49,649 nucleotides of DNA from NCBI GenBank assembly GCA_017455665.1, contig JAFSZN010000144.1:1-49649 (forward strand). The letters are read 5' to 3'. Source of the stretch: Lentisphaeria bacterium. Lineage in GTDB: Bacteria > Verrucomicrobiota > Lentisphaeria > Victivallales > UBA1829. Of the stretch, positions 1 through 8,200 are shown one piece after another. The notes beneath the pieces were generated by a model, which was not told the DNA's origin, did no database searches, and worked only from the letters and a program-made list of their open reading frames with translations. Every line of letters starts with the position of its first letter. The first letter of the stretch is position 1. A program made the translations under genes and the position numbers.

Positions 1-1494
1 GGCAATCCCACGCTCGGCGTGATGCTGCCGTACGCGCCCGTCCAGATGCTGCTTTTCAATTTCAACGACGACCTGACCATGCCTGACTGCCTCGTCATGA
101 CCAGCGGCAACGTCTCCGGCGCGCCCATCTGCCGCAGCGACGAGGACGCGCTCGCCGAGATCGCCGCCTTCTGCGACGTGATCCTGTCGCACGACCGCAG
201 GATCCGTCTCCGCGCGGACGACTCGGTCATGGACTGGCTGGACGGCCGTCCGTACATGATCCGACGTTCGCGCGGCTACGCGCCGCTCCCGTTCTTCGTC
301 TCCGGCGACTTCCGCGGACAGGTGCTCGGCATCGGCGGCGAACTCAAAAACACCTTCTGCCTCGCGAACGGCGGCCTCTTCTATCCCTCGCCCTACATCG
401 GCGACATGGAGGACCTGCGCACAGTCCGCGCCCTGCGCGAATCGGTCGCGCGAATGTCCGAACTGCTCGAGATGAAGCCGGAGCTCGTCTGCTGCGACCT
501 GCACCCGAAATACAACTCGTCCGCCGTCGCATCCGAACTCGGCATCCCCGTCCTGAAGATCCAGCACCACTACGCCCACGTGCTCTCCTGCATGGTCGAA
601 AACGACTTCACGGACGAGGTCGTCGGCGTGTCGTTCGACGGCACCGGATACGGCACGGACGGCACGATCTGGGGCGGGGAATTCCTGCGCGCCAGACCCG
701 ACGGATTCACCCGCGCCGGATACATCCGTCCGTTCCTGCAGGCGGGCGGCGACGCCTCCGCGCGCGAAGGCTGGCGCATCGCCGTTTCGATGATCGCGGC
801 ACTGTTCCCGGATTATGGCAAACGCATAGTCCCCGAAATCGGCCTCTGCGCGCCCGGCGTTTACAAGTTCCAGAAGAACATGCTGGACCGCAAACTGAAC
901 TGCGTGGTCTCGACCAGCGCGGGGCGTCTCTTCGACGCCGTCAGCGCGATCCTCGGCATCCGCAAATCCTCCACGTTCGAGGGCGAGGCGTCCACCGCGC
1001 TCCAGTTCGCCGCCGAGGCCTGGCTGGAACAATATCCGGAAGAGGCGGATAGAACCCTGTCCTGCCCGCCGCCGGAACGCGATCCATCCGGCGCACTCAT
1101 CATGCCGACGGATGCGCTTATGCATGACATCATTCTTGCCCGCCATGCCGGCTGCGATTCCGGCATTCTCGCGTACATGTTCCACAACTCGCTCGCGGCC
1201 ATGATCGCGAAGACGTGCGAAGCCATCCGCGAGGATTCCGGCCTGAACACCTGCGCGCTGACCGGCGGCGTGTTCCAGAACCGCCTGCTCACGATGCTCT
1301 GCGCTAATCTCCTTCGCGCCGCGGGATTCCGCGTGCTGCTGCACGGCATGATCCCGCCCAACGACGGCGGCATCGGCGCGGGCCAGGCGTTCGCCGCCAT
1401 GTACCACCTGAACAAAACCAACAGAACCCCAACCCAACATTCATCCATATCACATTCCCCCATACAAACACAAGGAGACGGCTTATGTGTGTAG
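1..1494 (+). CDS. hypF: Carbamoyltransferase HypF, 5'-truncated by the window edge
   Basis: HypF converts carbamoyl phosphate and ATP into a carbamoyl adenylate and passes the carbamoyl group to the C-terminal cysteine of HypE, the first step in making the cyanide ligands of [NiFe]-hydrogenase. The reading frame is open from base 1, so the N-terminal acylphosphatase and zinc-finger parts lie outside the window. What remains is the end of the YrdC-like domain (the LVMTSGNVSG motif, RADDSV, then IRRSRGYAPLP) followed by the Kae1-like domain, with QHHYAHVLSCM supplying metal-binding histidines and VGVSFDGTGYGTDG as the nucleotide-binding loop; GGVFQNRLL and NDGGIGAGQA near the end are also typical. 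The stop overlaps the hypC start, so the two are translationally coupled. Identification is firm; only the start is missing. Confidence 0.97.
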   Translation, partial: GNPTLGVMLPYAPVQMLLFNFNDDLTMPDCLVMTSGNVSGAPICRSDEDALAEIAAFCDVILSHDRRIRLRADDSVMDWLDGRPYMIRRSRGYAPLPFFVSGDFRGQVLGIGGELKNTFCLANGGLFYPSPYIGDMEDLRTVRALRESVARMSELLEMKPELVCCDLHPKYNSSAVASELGIPVLKIQHHYAHVLSCMVENDFTDEVVGVSFDGTGYGTDGTIWGGEFLRARPDGFTRAGYIRPFLQAGGDASAREGWRIAVSMIAALFPDYGKRIVPEIGLCAPGVYKFQKNMLDRKLNCVVSTSAGRLFDAVSAILGIRKSSTFEGEASTALQFAAEAWLEQYPEEADRTLSCPPPERDPSGALIMPTDALMHDIILARHAGCDSGILAYMFHNSLAAMIAKTCEAIREDSGLNTCALTGGVFQNRLLTMLCANLLRAAGFRVLLHGMIPPNDGGIGAGQAFAAMYHLNKTNRTPTQHSSISHSPIQTQGDGLCV

Positions 1495-1715
1495 GTCTTT
1501 CCGCAAGAGTAGTCAGCATCGAGGACGGGACCGCCCTCATCGACGCGTCCGGCGCGAAACGCAGGGTTTCGGCGGACCTCATCGACGATCTGGAGCCGGG
1601 CGATTACGTCATGGTCCACGCCGGCGTCGCCATCGCGAAGATCACGGACACGGACGCGGACGAATCCCGCAAGATCATGGAGTCGCTTGATGGAAACGGC
1701 GAAACAGATCATTGA
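1485..1715 (+). CDS. hypC: Hydrogenase maturation chaperone HypC
   Basis: A 76-residue member of the HypC/HupF family. HypC binds HypD and carries the iron with its CN and CO ligands to the large-subunit precursor of [NiFe]-hydrogenase. The protein begins Met-Cys, and that second-position cysteine, exposed after Met removal, is the essential ligand of the family. The body (VVSIEDGTALIDASG, then EPGDYVMVHAGVAIAKI) matches the small beta-barrel. An AAGGAG-type ribosome site lies 7 bases before the ATG inside the end of hypF, and the gene overlaps hypF by 10 bases and hypD by about 26. The C-terminal tail (ESLDGNGETDH) is encoded in the overlap with hypD. Confidence 0.96.
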   Translation: MCVGLSARVVSIEDGTALIDASGAKRRVSADLIDDLEPGDYVMVHAGVAIAKITDTDADESRKIMESLDGNGETDH

Positions 1716-2733
1716 GTCCTACGACGGGCGCAAACTCCGCATCATGGAGGTCTGCGGCACCCACACGCACGAGATCTTCCGTCTCGGCATCCGCAGGATC
1801 CTGCCGCCGCAGATCGAGCTCATCTCCGGCCCCGGATGCCCGGTCTGCGTGACGCCCGCCGGGTACATCGACGAAGCCGTGATGCTCGCGCTCGAACACG
1901 GCGCGGTCATCTGTACGTTCGGCGACCTGATCCGCGTGCCCGGCTCGGAAATGAGCCTCGCGGGGGCGCGTTCCAAAGGCGCGGCGGTGAAGACCGTCTA
2001 TTCGCCGCTGGACGCGGTCGACTTCGCGCGGGAGAATCCGGACAAACAGGTCGTGTTTCTGGCGGTCGGGTTCGAGACGACGGTCCCGGCGGCATGTCTG
2101 GCGGTGAAGAAAGCAGCCGCCGAAGGGCTCGCGAACTTTTCGATCCTCGGCGCAAACAAGACCATGCCGAACGCCTACAGGGCGCTGAAAGGCAGCGCGG
2201 ACGCGTTCCTGTACCCCGGCCATGTGAACGCCATCACGGGCACCGCCGTCTGCGAGGACCTCGTGAAGCTCGGCGTGTCCGGCGTCGTGGCGGGATTCAC
2301 CGCCGACGAGATCCTCACCGCGCTCGCGGTCATCGTCCGCCTCTCCGCCTCCGGCGAACCGTTCTTCCGCAACTGCTATTTGCGCGTGGTACGGCCCGAA
2401 GGCTCGCCCGCCGCGCTGAAGCTGATGGACACGGTCATGGAGCCGTGCGACGCGGAATGGCGCGGACTCGGCGTGATCCCGATGTCCGGCCTGAAACTGC
2501 GCCCGGCGTTCGCCGCGTACGACGCCCGGCTGAAGTTCAGCTTGCCGCCCGTCGCTGGCCGGAGCAATCCCGCCTGCCGCTGCGGCGAGGTGCTTCAGGG
2601 CAAATGCAAATCCACCGACTGCAAACTTTTCGGGACCGCGTGCACCCCGCTCCACCCGGTCGGAGCGTGCATGGTCTCCAACGAAGGGGCGTGTTCCGCC
2701 TACTACCAATACGGAGATATTCTCAATGGATAA
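1690..2733 (+). CDS. hypD: Hydrogenase maturation iron-sulfur protein HypD
   Basis: HypD is the scaffold on which the Fe(CN)2CO unit is assembled together with HypC and HypE. At 347 residues it has the usual family length. All signature elements are visible: VCGTH with Cys22, GPGCPVC with Cys50 and Cys53, the GFETT motif near residue 128, GANKTMPNA, and a cysteine-rich C-terminal part (residues about 295-340: CRCGEVLQGKCKSTDCKLF and GACMVSNEGACSAYY) that holds the [4Fe-4S] cluster. I place the start at the ATG at 1690; a TTG directly before it could also be used. The gene overlaps hypC upstream and hypE downstream, so all four hyp genes are coupled. Confidence 0.97.
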   Translation: METAKQIIESYDGRKLRIMEVCGTHTHEIFRLGIRRILPPQIELISGPGCPVCVTPAGYIDEAVMLALEHGAVICTFGDLIRVPGSEMSLAGARSKGAAVKTVYSPLDAVDFARENPDKQVVFLAVGFETTVPAACLAVKKAAAEGLANFSILGANKTMPNAYRALKGSADAFLYPGHVNAITGTAVCEDLVKLGVSGVVAGFTADEILTALAVIVRLSASGEPFFRNCYLRVVRPEGSPAALKLMDTVMEPCDAEWRGLGVIPMSGLKLRPAFAAYDARLKFSLPPVAGRSNPACRCGEVLQGKCKSTDCKLFGTACTPLHPVGACMVSNEGACSAYYQYGDILNG

Positions 2734-3745
2734 TATGAACAGCAACGAATTCGTCACGCTCGCGCACGGCGCGGGCGGACGGCAGACCGCCGAACTCATC
2801 GACCGCGTCTTCAAGGCGCATTTCTCCAACCCGGATTTCACCGGCGACGACGCCGCGGTCCTGCCCGTGGACGCCGGAAAGATCGCGTTCACCACGGACG
2901 GTTTCATCGTGTCGCCGTTCGAGTTCCCCGGCGGCAACATCGGCAAGCTCAGCATCTGCGGCACGGTCAACGACCTCGCGTGCATGGGCGCGAAGCCGCT
3001 CTACCTCTCCTGCGCGTTCGTGATCGAGGAGGGATTCCCCCTCGCCAAGCTCGAGGAGATCGCCGCCGCCATGAAGAAGACCGCCGACGAGGCAGGAGTC
3101 CGCATCGTCGCCGGCGACACCAAGGTCGCGGGCAAGGGCCAGGTCGACCACGTCTTCATCACCACCACCGGCGTCGGACAGCTCACCGAGGGCGTCCGCA
3201 CCTCCGGCGCGTTCGCGCGTCCCGGCGACGCCGTGATCGTGACCGGCGACGTGGGCCGCCATGGCTGCACCATCCTGCTCGCCCGAAACGAATTCGAGAT
3301 CGACGCGGACGTCACCAGCGACTGCGCCCCGCTCTGGGGCACCGTGAAGAGCATGATCGACGCCTCGCGCGACATCCATGTGATCCGCGACGCCACGCGC
3401 GGCGGCGTCGGCACCGTCCTGTACGAGATCGCCGACCAGAGCAAGGTCGGAATCCGCCTCAATTCCGCCGACGTCCCCGTCGCGCCCGAAGTCCGTGGCG
3501 TCTGCGGCATGCTCGGCCTCGAACCGCTTTACCTCGCCTGCGAGGGACGCCTCGTCGTCTTCGCGCCGAAATCCGAAGCGCCCGCCATCCTCGAAGCGCT
3601 CCGCAAAGGCCCCTACTCCGCCAGCGCCGCGATCATCGGCGAGGTCGTCGCCGACCATCCCGGCAAGGTCGTCATGACCACCGAGATCGGCGCGCAGTCG
3701 CTCCTGCCCCAGCCCGGCGGCGAGCTCCTGCCCCGTATCTGCTAG
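2726..3745 (+). CDS. hypE: Hydrogenase maturation protein HypE (carbamoyl dehydratase)
   Basis: HypE takes the carbamoyl group from HypF on its C-terminal cysteine and dehydrates it with ATP to a thiocyanate, the direct donor of the cyanide ligands. The 339-residue protein is a PurM/AIR-synthase fold member: HGAGGRQTAELI at the start, the GDDAAVLP metal- and ATP-binding motif, and a C-terminus ending exactly in PRIC, so the substrate-bearing cysteine is the last residue as in functional HypE. The ATG at 2726 has a GGAG ribosome site about 9 bases upstream and overlaps the end of hypD by 8 bases; a second in-frame ATG at 2735 is less well placed. A strong terminator follows, so this is the last gene of the hyp operon. 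hypA and hypB are not in the window. Confidence 0.97.
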   Translation: MDNMNSNEFVTLAHGAGGRQTAELIDRVFKAHFSNPDFTGDDAAVLPVDAGKIAFTTDGFIVSPFEFPGGNIGKLSICGTVNDLACMGAKPLYLSCAFVIEEGFPLAKLEEIAAAMKKTADEAGVRIVAGDTKVAGKGQVDHVFITTTGVGQLTEGVRTSGAFARPGDAVIVTGDVGRHGCTILLARNEFEIDADVTSDCAPLWGTVKSMIDASRDIHVIRDATRGGVGTVLYEIADQSKVGIRLNSADVPVAPEVRGVCGMLGLEPLYLACEGRLVVFAPKSEAPAILEALRKGPYSASAAIIGEVVADHPGKVVMTTEIGAQSLLPQPGGELLPRIC

Positions 3746-3771
3746 TCCGTCAACAATCATTGACGTTCTAT

Positions 3772-3816
3772 CCCCGCCGGGAACCGAATGAAGGTCCGGC
3801 GGGGATTCTATTTTTT
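3772..3816 (+). terminator. Intrinsic terminator of the hyp operon
   Basis: A perfect 9-base stem, CCCCGCCGG at 3772-3780 with CCGGCGGGG at 3796-3804, encloses a 15-base loop and is followed by ATTCTATTTTTT. It lies 26 bases after the hypE stop codon. Confidence 0.9.
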
Positions 3817-3830
3817 GCGACGGCATCGGC

Positions 3831-3888
3831 AAAAACTACATGGTTTCGACCGGGAAACATACGAAAACAGGCAAAAGATGTAGTTTTT
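3831..3888. repeat. Perfect 11-base inverted repeat before the AraC-type gene
   Basis: AAAAACTACAT at 3831-3841 is exactly reverse-complementary to ATGTAGTTTTT at 3878-3888, with 36 bases between. The right arm ends 34 bases before the -35 box of the AraC-family gene. The gap 3746-4046 holds only the hyp terminator, this repeat, T-rich DNA and the promoter. The position suits a regulator-binding site; a long-looped hairpin is the alternative. Confidence 0.6.
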
Positions 3889-3922
3889 AACATTTTATCG
3901 TTGTTTTTTTCCTTTTTTTCGT

Positions 3923-3950
3923 TTGACATTGGCGGGAAAGCATGTATTTT
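3923..3950 (+). promoter_or_regulatory. Sigma-70-type promoter of the AraC-family gene
   Basis: TTGACA (3923-3928), a 16-base spacer and TATTTT (3945-3950), in an AT-rich stretch about 97 bases before the ATG at 4047. The bases before the -10 (GCGGGAAAGCATG) resemble those at the kinase promoter at 19644. Confidence 0.7.
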
Positions 3951-4046
3951 ATGTTAGAACGAGCAAGAAGAACGTGCGCCGCCGGGGGATTTCCCATGTA
4001 CGGCGCGGCGTTCACGGAAACACACCATCATCCATGAACTTTTGTT

Positions 4047-5162
4047 ATGTTTGAACTGCCAAAAAAATTCGACCGGGAATACAACGGTATCTTCCGCACC
4101 ATCGGCCGCGACGTCTTTTCCACCGGCATCCTCAAAAAAGAAAACGTTTCCATCGACTGGAACGGCGGGTCCTTCCCGCTCTTCTCCGTCTCGGTCGTGC
4201 TCCGCGGACGCGGCACGTACGTCGACGAGGACGGCACGGAATACCCCCTGATGCCCGGCAAGCTCTTTTTCCGCATCCCGCACCGCAAGCACGCCACGTA
4301 CATCGAGGAGAACAGCCGCTGGCTCGAGTTCTACATGTCGTGCCATTTCATGAGCGAGGACGCGGCGGATTACGGCGGGCAGCCGCCGCCCGACCACATG
4401 GAGGTGGACGAGAAGCGCGAAGGGTACCTGAAGCTCAAAAACATGCCCGGCCAGGACGACAACTGGATCTACTCCATGTGCAAGCACGTCTTCTGCATCA
4501 ACACGCAGACGCCCGTGCGTGAGATCGACCTCTCCCTCGCGCTCCTCAACGAGTGTTTCGACTTCATCTCGTTCATGAACAACGAGACGAACCAGTCGAA
4601 GATCCCGCTGGAGATGTTCGCGCTCATCACCAAGCTTCTGAAGAGCCGCCGCGAGGATTTCTCCGACCGCATCACGTCCGAGATCAAGAAGATCATCCTC
4701 GAAAACCTCACGGACAACCGTTCCCTGCCCGAGCTCCTGAAGGACCTCCCGCTCAGCTATCCGTCCCTGCGCCAGCATTTCATGCGCGTGATGGGGCACA
4801 ACATCGGCGAATACCAGATCCAGTGCCGCATGGAGGAGGCCGTGAACATGCTCATGCGCGGCGTGAGCGTGAAGGAAACCGCGTTCAACCTCGGCTACAA
4901 GGACCAGTTCTTCTTCTCCAAGCAGTTCCACCAGAAACTCGGCTATCCGCCCAGCGCCATCAACCCGCTGAACCCGCGCGGCGTGCGGCGCTACCAGCCG
5001 AAGGACGCCACGGCGGAACCGTCCGAACCCGTCGCCACGGTCGCTCCGGCAGGCACGAAGGCCGCCGCTCCGGCAGGCACGAAGGCAACCGCGTCCGCTT
5101 CTCCGAAGACGAAAAAAGCCGCGTCCGCACCGAAGAAGTCCTCCGGCAGGTCCGGCAGATAA
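4047..5162 (+). CDS. AraC-family transcriptional regulator with a basic Ala/Lys tail
   Basis: This 371-residue protein has a cupin-like N-terminal sensor half (residues about 30-100, with RGRGTYVDEDG and PGKLFFRIPHRKHATYI) and a C-terminal AraC/XylS double helix-turn-helix (about 225-315), where YPSLRQHFMRVMGHNIGEY and the second-helix segment NLGYKDQFFFSKQFHQKLGYPPS are diagnostic. Such proteins usually sense a sugar or sugar derivative and activate nearby genes; the effector cannot be told here. After the domain comes a tail of about 50 residues rich in Ala, Lys, Pro and Ser with two PAGTKA units, similar in composition to histone-H1-like tails. A 20-base DNA duplication encodes those units. 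The gene has its own promoter and a terminator after it, so it is monocistronic or only weakly linked to the helicase gene. The ribosome site is weak. Confidence 0.9.
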   Translation: MFELPKKFDREYNGIFRTIGRDVFSTGILKKENVSIDWNGGSFPLFSVSVVLRGRGTYVDEDGTEYPLMPGKLFFRIPHRKHATYIEENSRWLEFYMSCHFMSEDAADYGGQPPPDHMEVDEKREGYLKLKNMPGQDDNWIYSMCKHVFCINTQTPVREIDLSLALLNECFDFISFMNNETNQSKIPLEMFALITKLLKSRREDFSDRITSEIKKIILENLTDNRSLPELLKDLPLSYPSLRQHFMRVMGHNIGEYQIQCRMEEAVNMLMRGVSVKETAFNLGYKDQFFFSKQFHQKLGYPPSAINPLNPRGVRRYQPKDATAEPSEPVATVAPAGTKAAAPAGTKATASASPKTKKAASAPKKSSGRSGR

Positions 5163-5174
5163 CGCTGCTCCGTC

Positions 5175-5220
5175 CCATACGGTTCCCCGCCCGGACCGTG
5201 TGGGATTTTCCCTTTTTATT
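5175..5220 (+). terminator. Intrinsic terminator between the AraC-type and helicase genes
   Basis: CCCATACGGT (5175-5184) pairs with ACCGTGTGGG (5196-5205), one pair being G-U in RNA, and is followed by ATTTTCCCTTTTTAT. It begins 12 bases after the AraC-type stop and ends 38 bases before the helicase ATG, so it could also act as an attenuator for the helicase gene. Confidence 0.8.
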
Positions 5221-5257
5221 CAGTTTCATTGTTTCATTGACATCCAGGATAGCCCCC

Positions 5258-8200
5258 ATGACAGAATCAGAATACAGCCCCGTTTCTCCCGAGCCGGAAG
5301 CCGCGCCGCAGCTGGCCGCCGAACTCGATTTCCTCCCGTTCTTCAACCTCGCGTTCCAGCAGAACGACGTTCCGGCGGTGCGGGAACTGAAGCTGACCAA
5401 TCAATCGGCGCAGCCGCTCGCGGGACTGGTCTGCACGTTCACCTCGTCGCCGGAGATGATCCTGCCGAAGACGATCCACGCGGAGGAGATCGCGCCCGGC
5501 GAAACGCTCGCGCTGCACGACCTCGGGCTCGAACTGAATGTCGAGTTTCTGACGTCGCTCTCCGAGGCGGTGAAGGGCAAACTGAAACTGGAAGTCTACT
5601 GGGACGGGCTGACGCTGTGCAGTCAGGATTACGACGTCACGGCGTATGCCGCCGACCAGTGGACCGCGCTGTCCGTCATGCCGGAACTCCTCGCGGCGTT
5701 CGTCACGCCGAACCTCGACGCGGTCTCCGAGCTTCAGGCGCGCGCGTCCGAAGAACTCCGCCAGGCGACCGGCGACGCGTCCATCGACGGCTACCGTTCC
5801 AACGACCGCAGGCGCGTGTACGAGATCTGCGCCGCCATCTACCGCGCGGTCTATTCATGGGGTATCCACTACTCGTTGCCGCCGTCGTCGATCGGCACGC
5901 CCGGCCAGCGCATCCGCTTCGCCGACAACATCTTCCAATACAAGCTCGGGACCTGCCTCGACACGACCGTGCTCTTCGCGTCCGTCATGGAACAGTGCGG
6001 CCTGCATCCGGTCATCCTGATTCACACCGGGCACGCCTACATCGGCTGCCACCTCGTCGACCGGTATTTCCCCGACATCCCGATGGACGACCTGCAGGCG
6101 ATCCGCAAGCTCGTCGACCTCGACGAGTTCCTCGTGCTGGAAACGACCGCCGTGTGTTCCGGTTCGGAGAACGCCACGTTCTCCAAGGCCGAGGCGACCG
6201 CGCGCACCAAACACCTGAACATCGACGACGAATTCCAGTGCGCCATCGACATCTTCCGCGCCCGGAAAAGCGGGATCCGTCCCCTGCCGCTCCGGCGCAG
6301 CGTGAACGGTCTGGAGCTCGACCCGGTCAAAAACAGGGTGGAAAAGCTCGGCCCGGAGGAAATGCGCTCGCTTCAGGAGGAAGTCGACCTCTCCGCGCTG
6401 GACAGCGCCGGTACGCAGTCCGGACGCGTCCGCCGCTGGACGCAGAAACTGCTTGACCTCTCGTTGCGGAACCGTCTGCTGAACGTGCGCGACACGAAAC
6501 AGATCATCCCGGTCGCCTGCACCGACATCACGGCGCTGGAGGACAAGCTCGCCGCGGACGAGACCATCTCGCTGAACCCGCTTTCCAGTCTCCTGAACGA
6601 AAAAGACGTCCACGACCTCGCGATGCTTCGCGGCAGCGAAGTCAAGACCGAGATCAAGGCGCTGCTCGACGCCGAACTGGACCAGCACCGCCTGTGGAGC
6701 ATCCTGCCCGCGCCGGAACTCAACAAGCGCCTCGTCGCGGTCTACCGCCAGAGCAAATCCGATCTGGAGGAAGGCGGCGTGAACACGCTCTTCCTCGCGG
6801 CGGGGTTCCTCGAGTGGAAGATGTCCGAGCGCGACGCGAAATCCTATCTCGCGCCCATCCTGCTGATCCCGATCCAGATCCGCCGCAAATCCGTCGCCGA
6901 GGGATTCCGCATCTCGCGCCTCGACGAGGACACCATGATCAACGAAACGCTGCTGGAACTCCTCCGCAGCCAGTTCCAGCTCACAGTCCCCGGCCTCGAC
7001 CCGCTCCCGACCGATGACTCCGGCGTGGACGTCGCGCGCGTCATGCAGATCTTCCGCCAGACGCTTAAGGACATGAAGGGCTGGGAGGTCCGCGAGGAGG
7101 CCCGCATCGGGCTGTTCTCGTTCGGCAAATTCATCATGTGGAACGACATGACGGTACGTCAGGACGACCTTCGCAAGAACGCCATCGTGAACCATCTGAT
7201 CGAGGGCGGCGGCCTCTTCGACGACGGGATCGAAGTCTTCCCGCCGGAGGAGATCGCGCAGCATCTGGACCTGAAAAACCTCTGCTGTCCCATGAGCGCG
7301 GACTCCTCGCAGCTCGCCGCCGTCATCTACTCCGGCATGGGCAAGAGTTTCGTGCTGCATGGGCCGCCCGGCACCGGCAAATCGCAGACCATCACGAACA
7401 TCATCGCGCACAATCTGGCGCTCGGCCGCCGCGTGCTGTTCGTCTCCGAGAAGAAGGCCGCGCTCGACGTGGTCCACAACAGATTGACGAAGATCGGATT
7501 GAAGCCGTTCTGCCTCGAACTCCACTCCAACAAGGCGGGCAAGACCGACGTGCTGAAGCAGTTCGCCGAGGCGTTGCAGATCCCCGAAAGCAATCCGCCC
7601 GCCGAATGGGAGACCGTCATCGCGTCCATGGAGCAGACCCGCGACGAGCTGAACCGTTATGTCCACGAGCTCCACAAGGTCTACCCGAACGGCATGTCCG
7701 CCTACGACTGCTTCTCCCGGACGCTCGGCCTGACGGAAGCGCCCGATCCCGGACTCGCGCCGGAGATCGACTTCCTGACGCAGACCCGCGAGGACCGCGA
7801 GACAGCCGAACGCCTCGTCGCCGACCTCGCGATCGCGTTCCGGGGCACCGCGCCCGACGCGCTGGACGCCCTGCGCATCCTGGATCCCGTCCCGTGGTCG
7901 CCCGTGCTGGAAAACGACATCCTGAAATCCGCCCGCGCGCTCGCCTCCGCCTCGGACACGCTGAAGGATTCGTTCGCCGCGGTCGCGCCGCTCCTCGGGA
8001 TGCCGCCGCACTCCGCGAACATCCCCGCCATCCGCAAGACCGCCGAACTCGCCGCGCTCTTCCCGTCGACGCACGACATCCCGGCGAAACTCGTTGATGC
8101 AAAATTCACGGCGCACGCGGAGTTTCTGAAGACCTATCTCGCGAACGACCGCCGCCGCATGGCGCTGGAAGACAAGCTGAAAGCGTACCGTCTCGACACG

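Noticed and set aside
4553-5257. Upstream extension of the helicase frame into the AraC-type gene
   Set aside because: The frame is open only because stops are rare in this GC-rich DNA; the extension is out of frame with the AraC-type gene and reads as Arg/His/Pro-rich noise. The helicase begins at the ATG at 5258.
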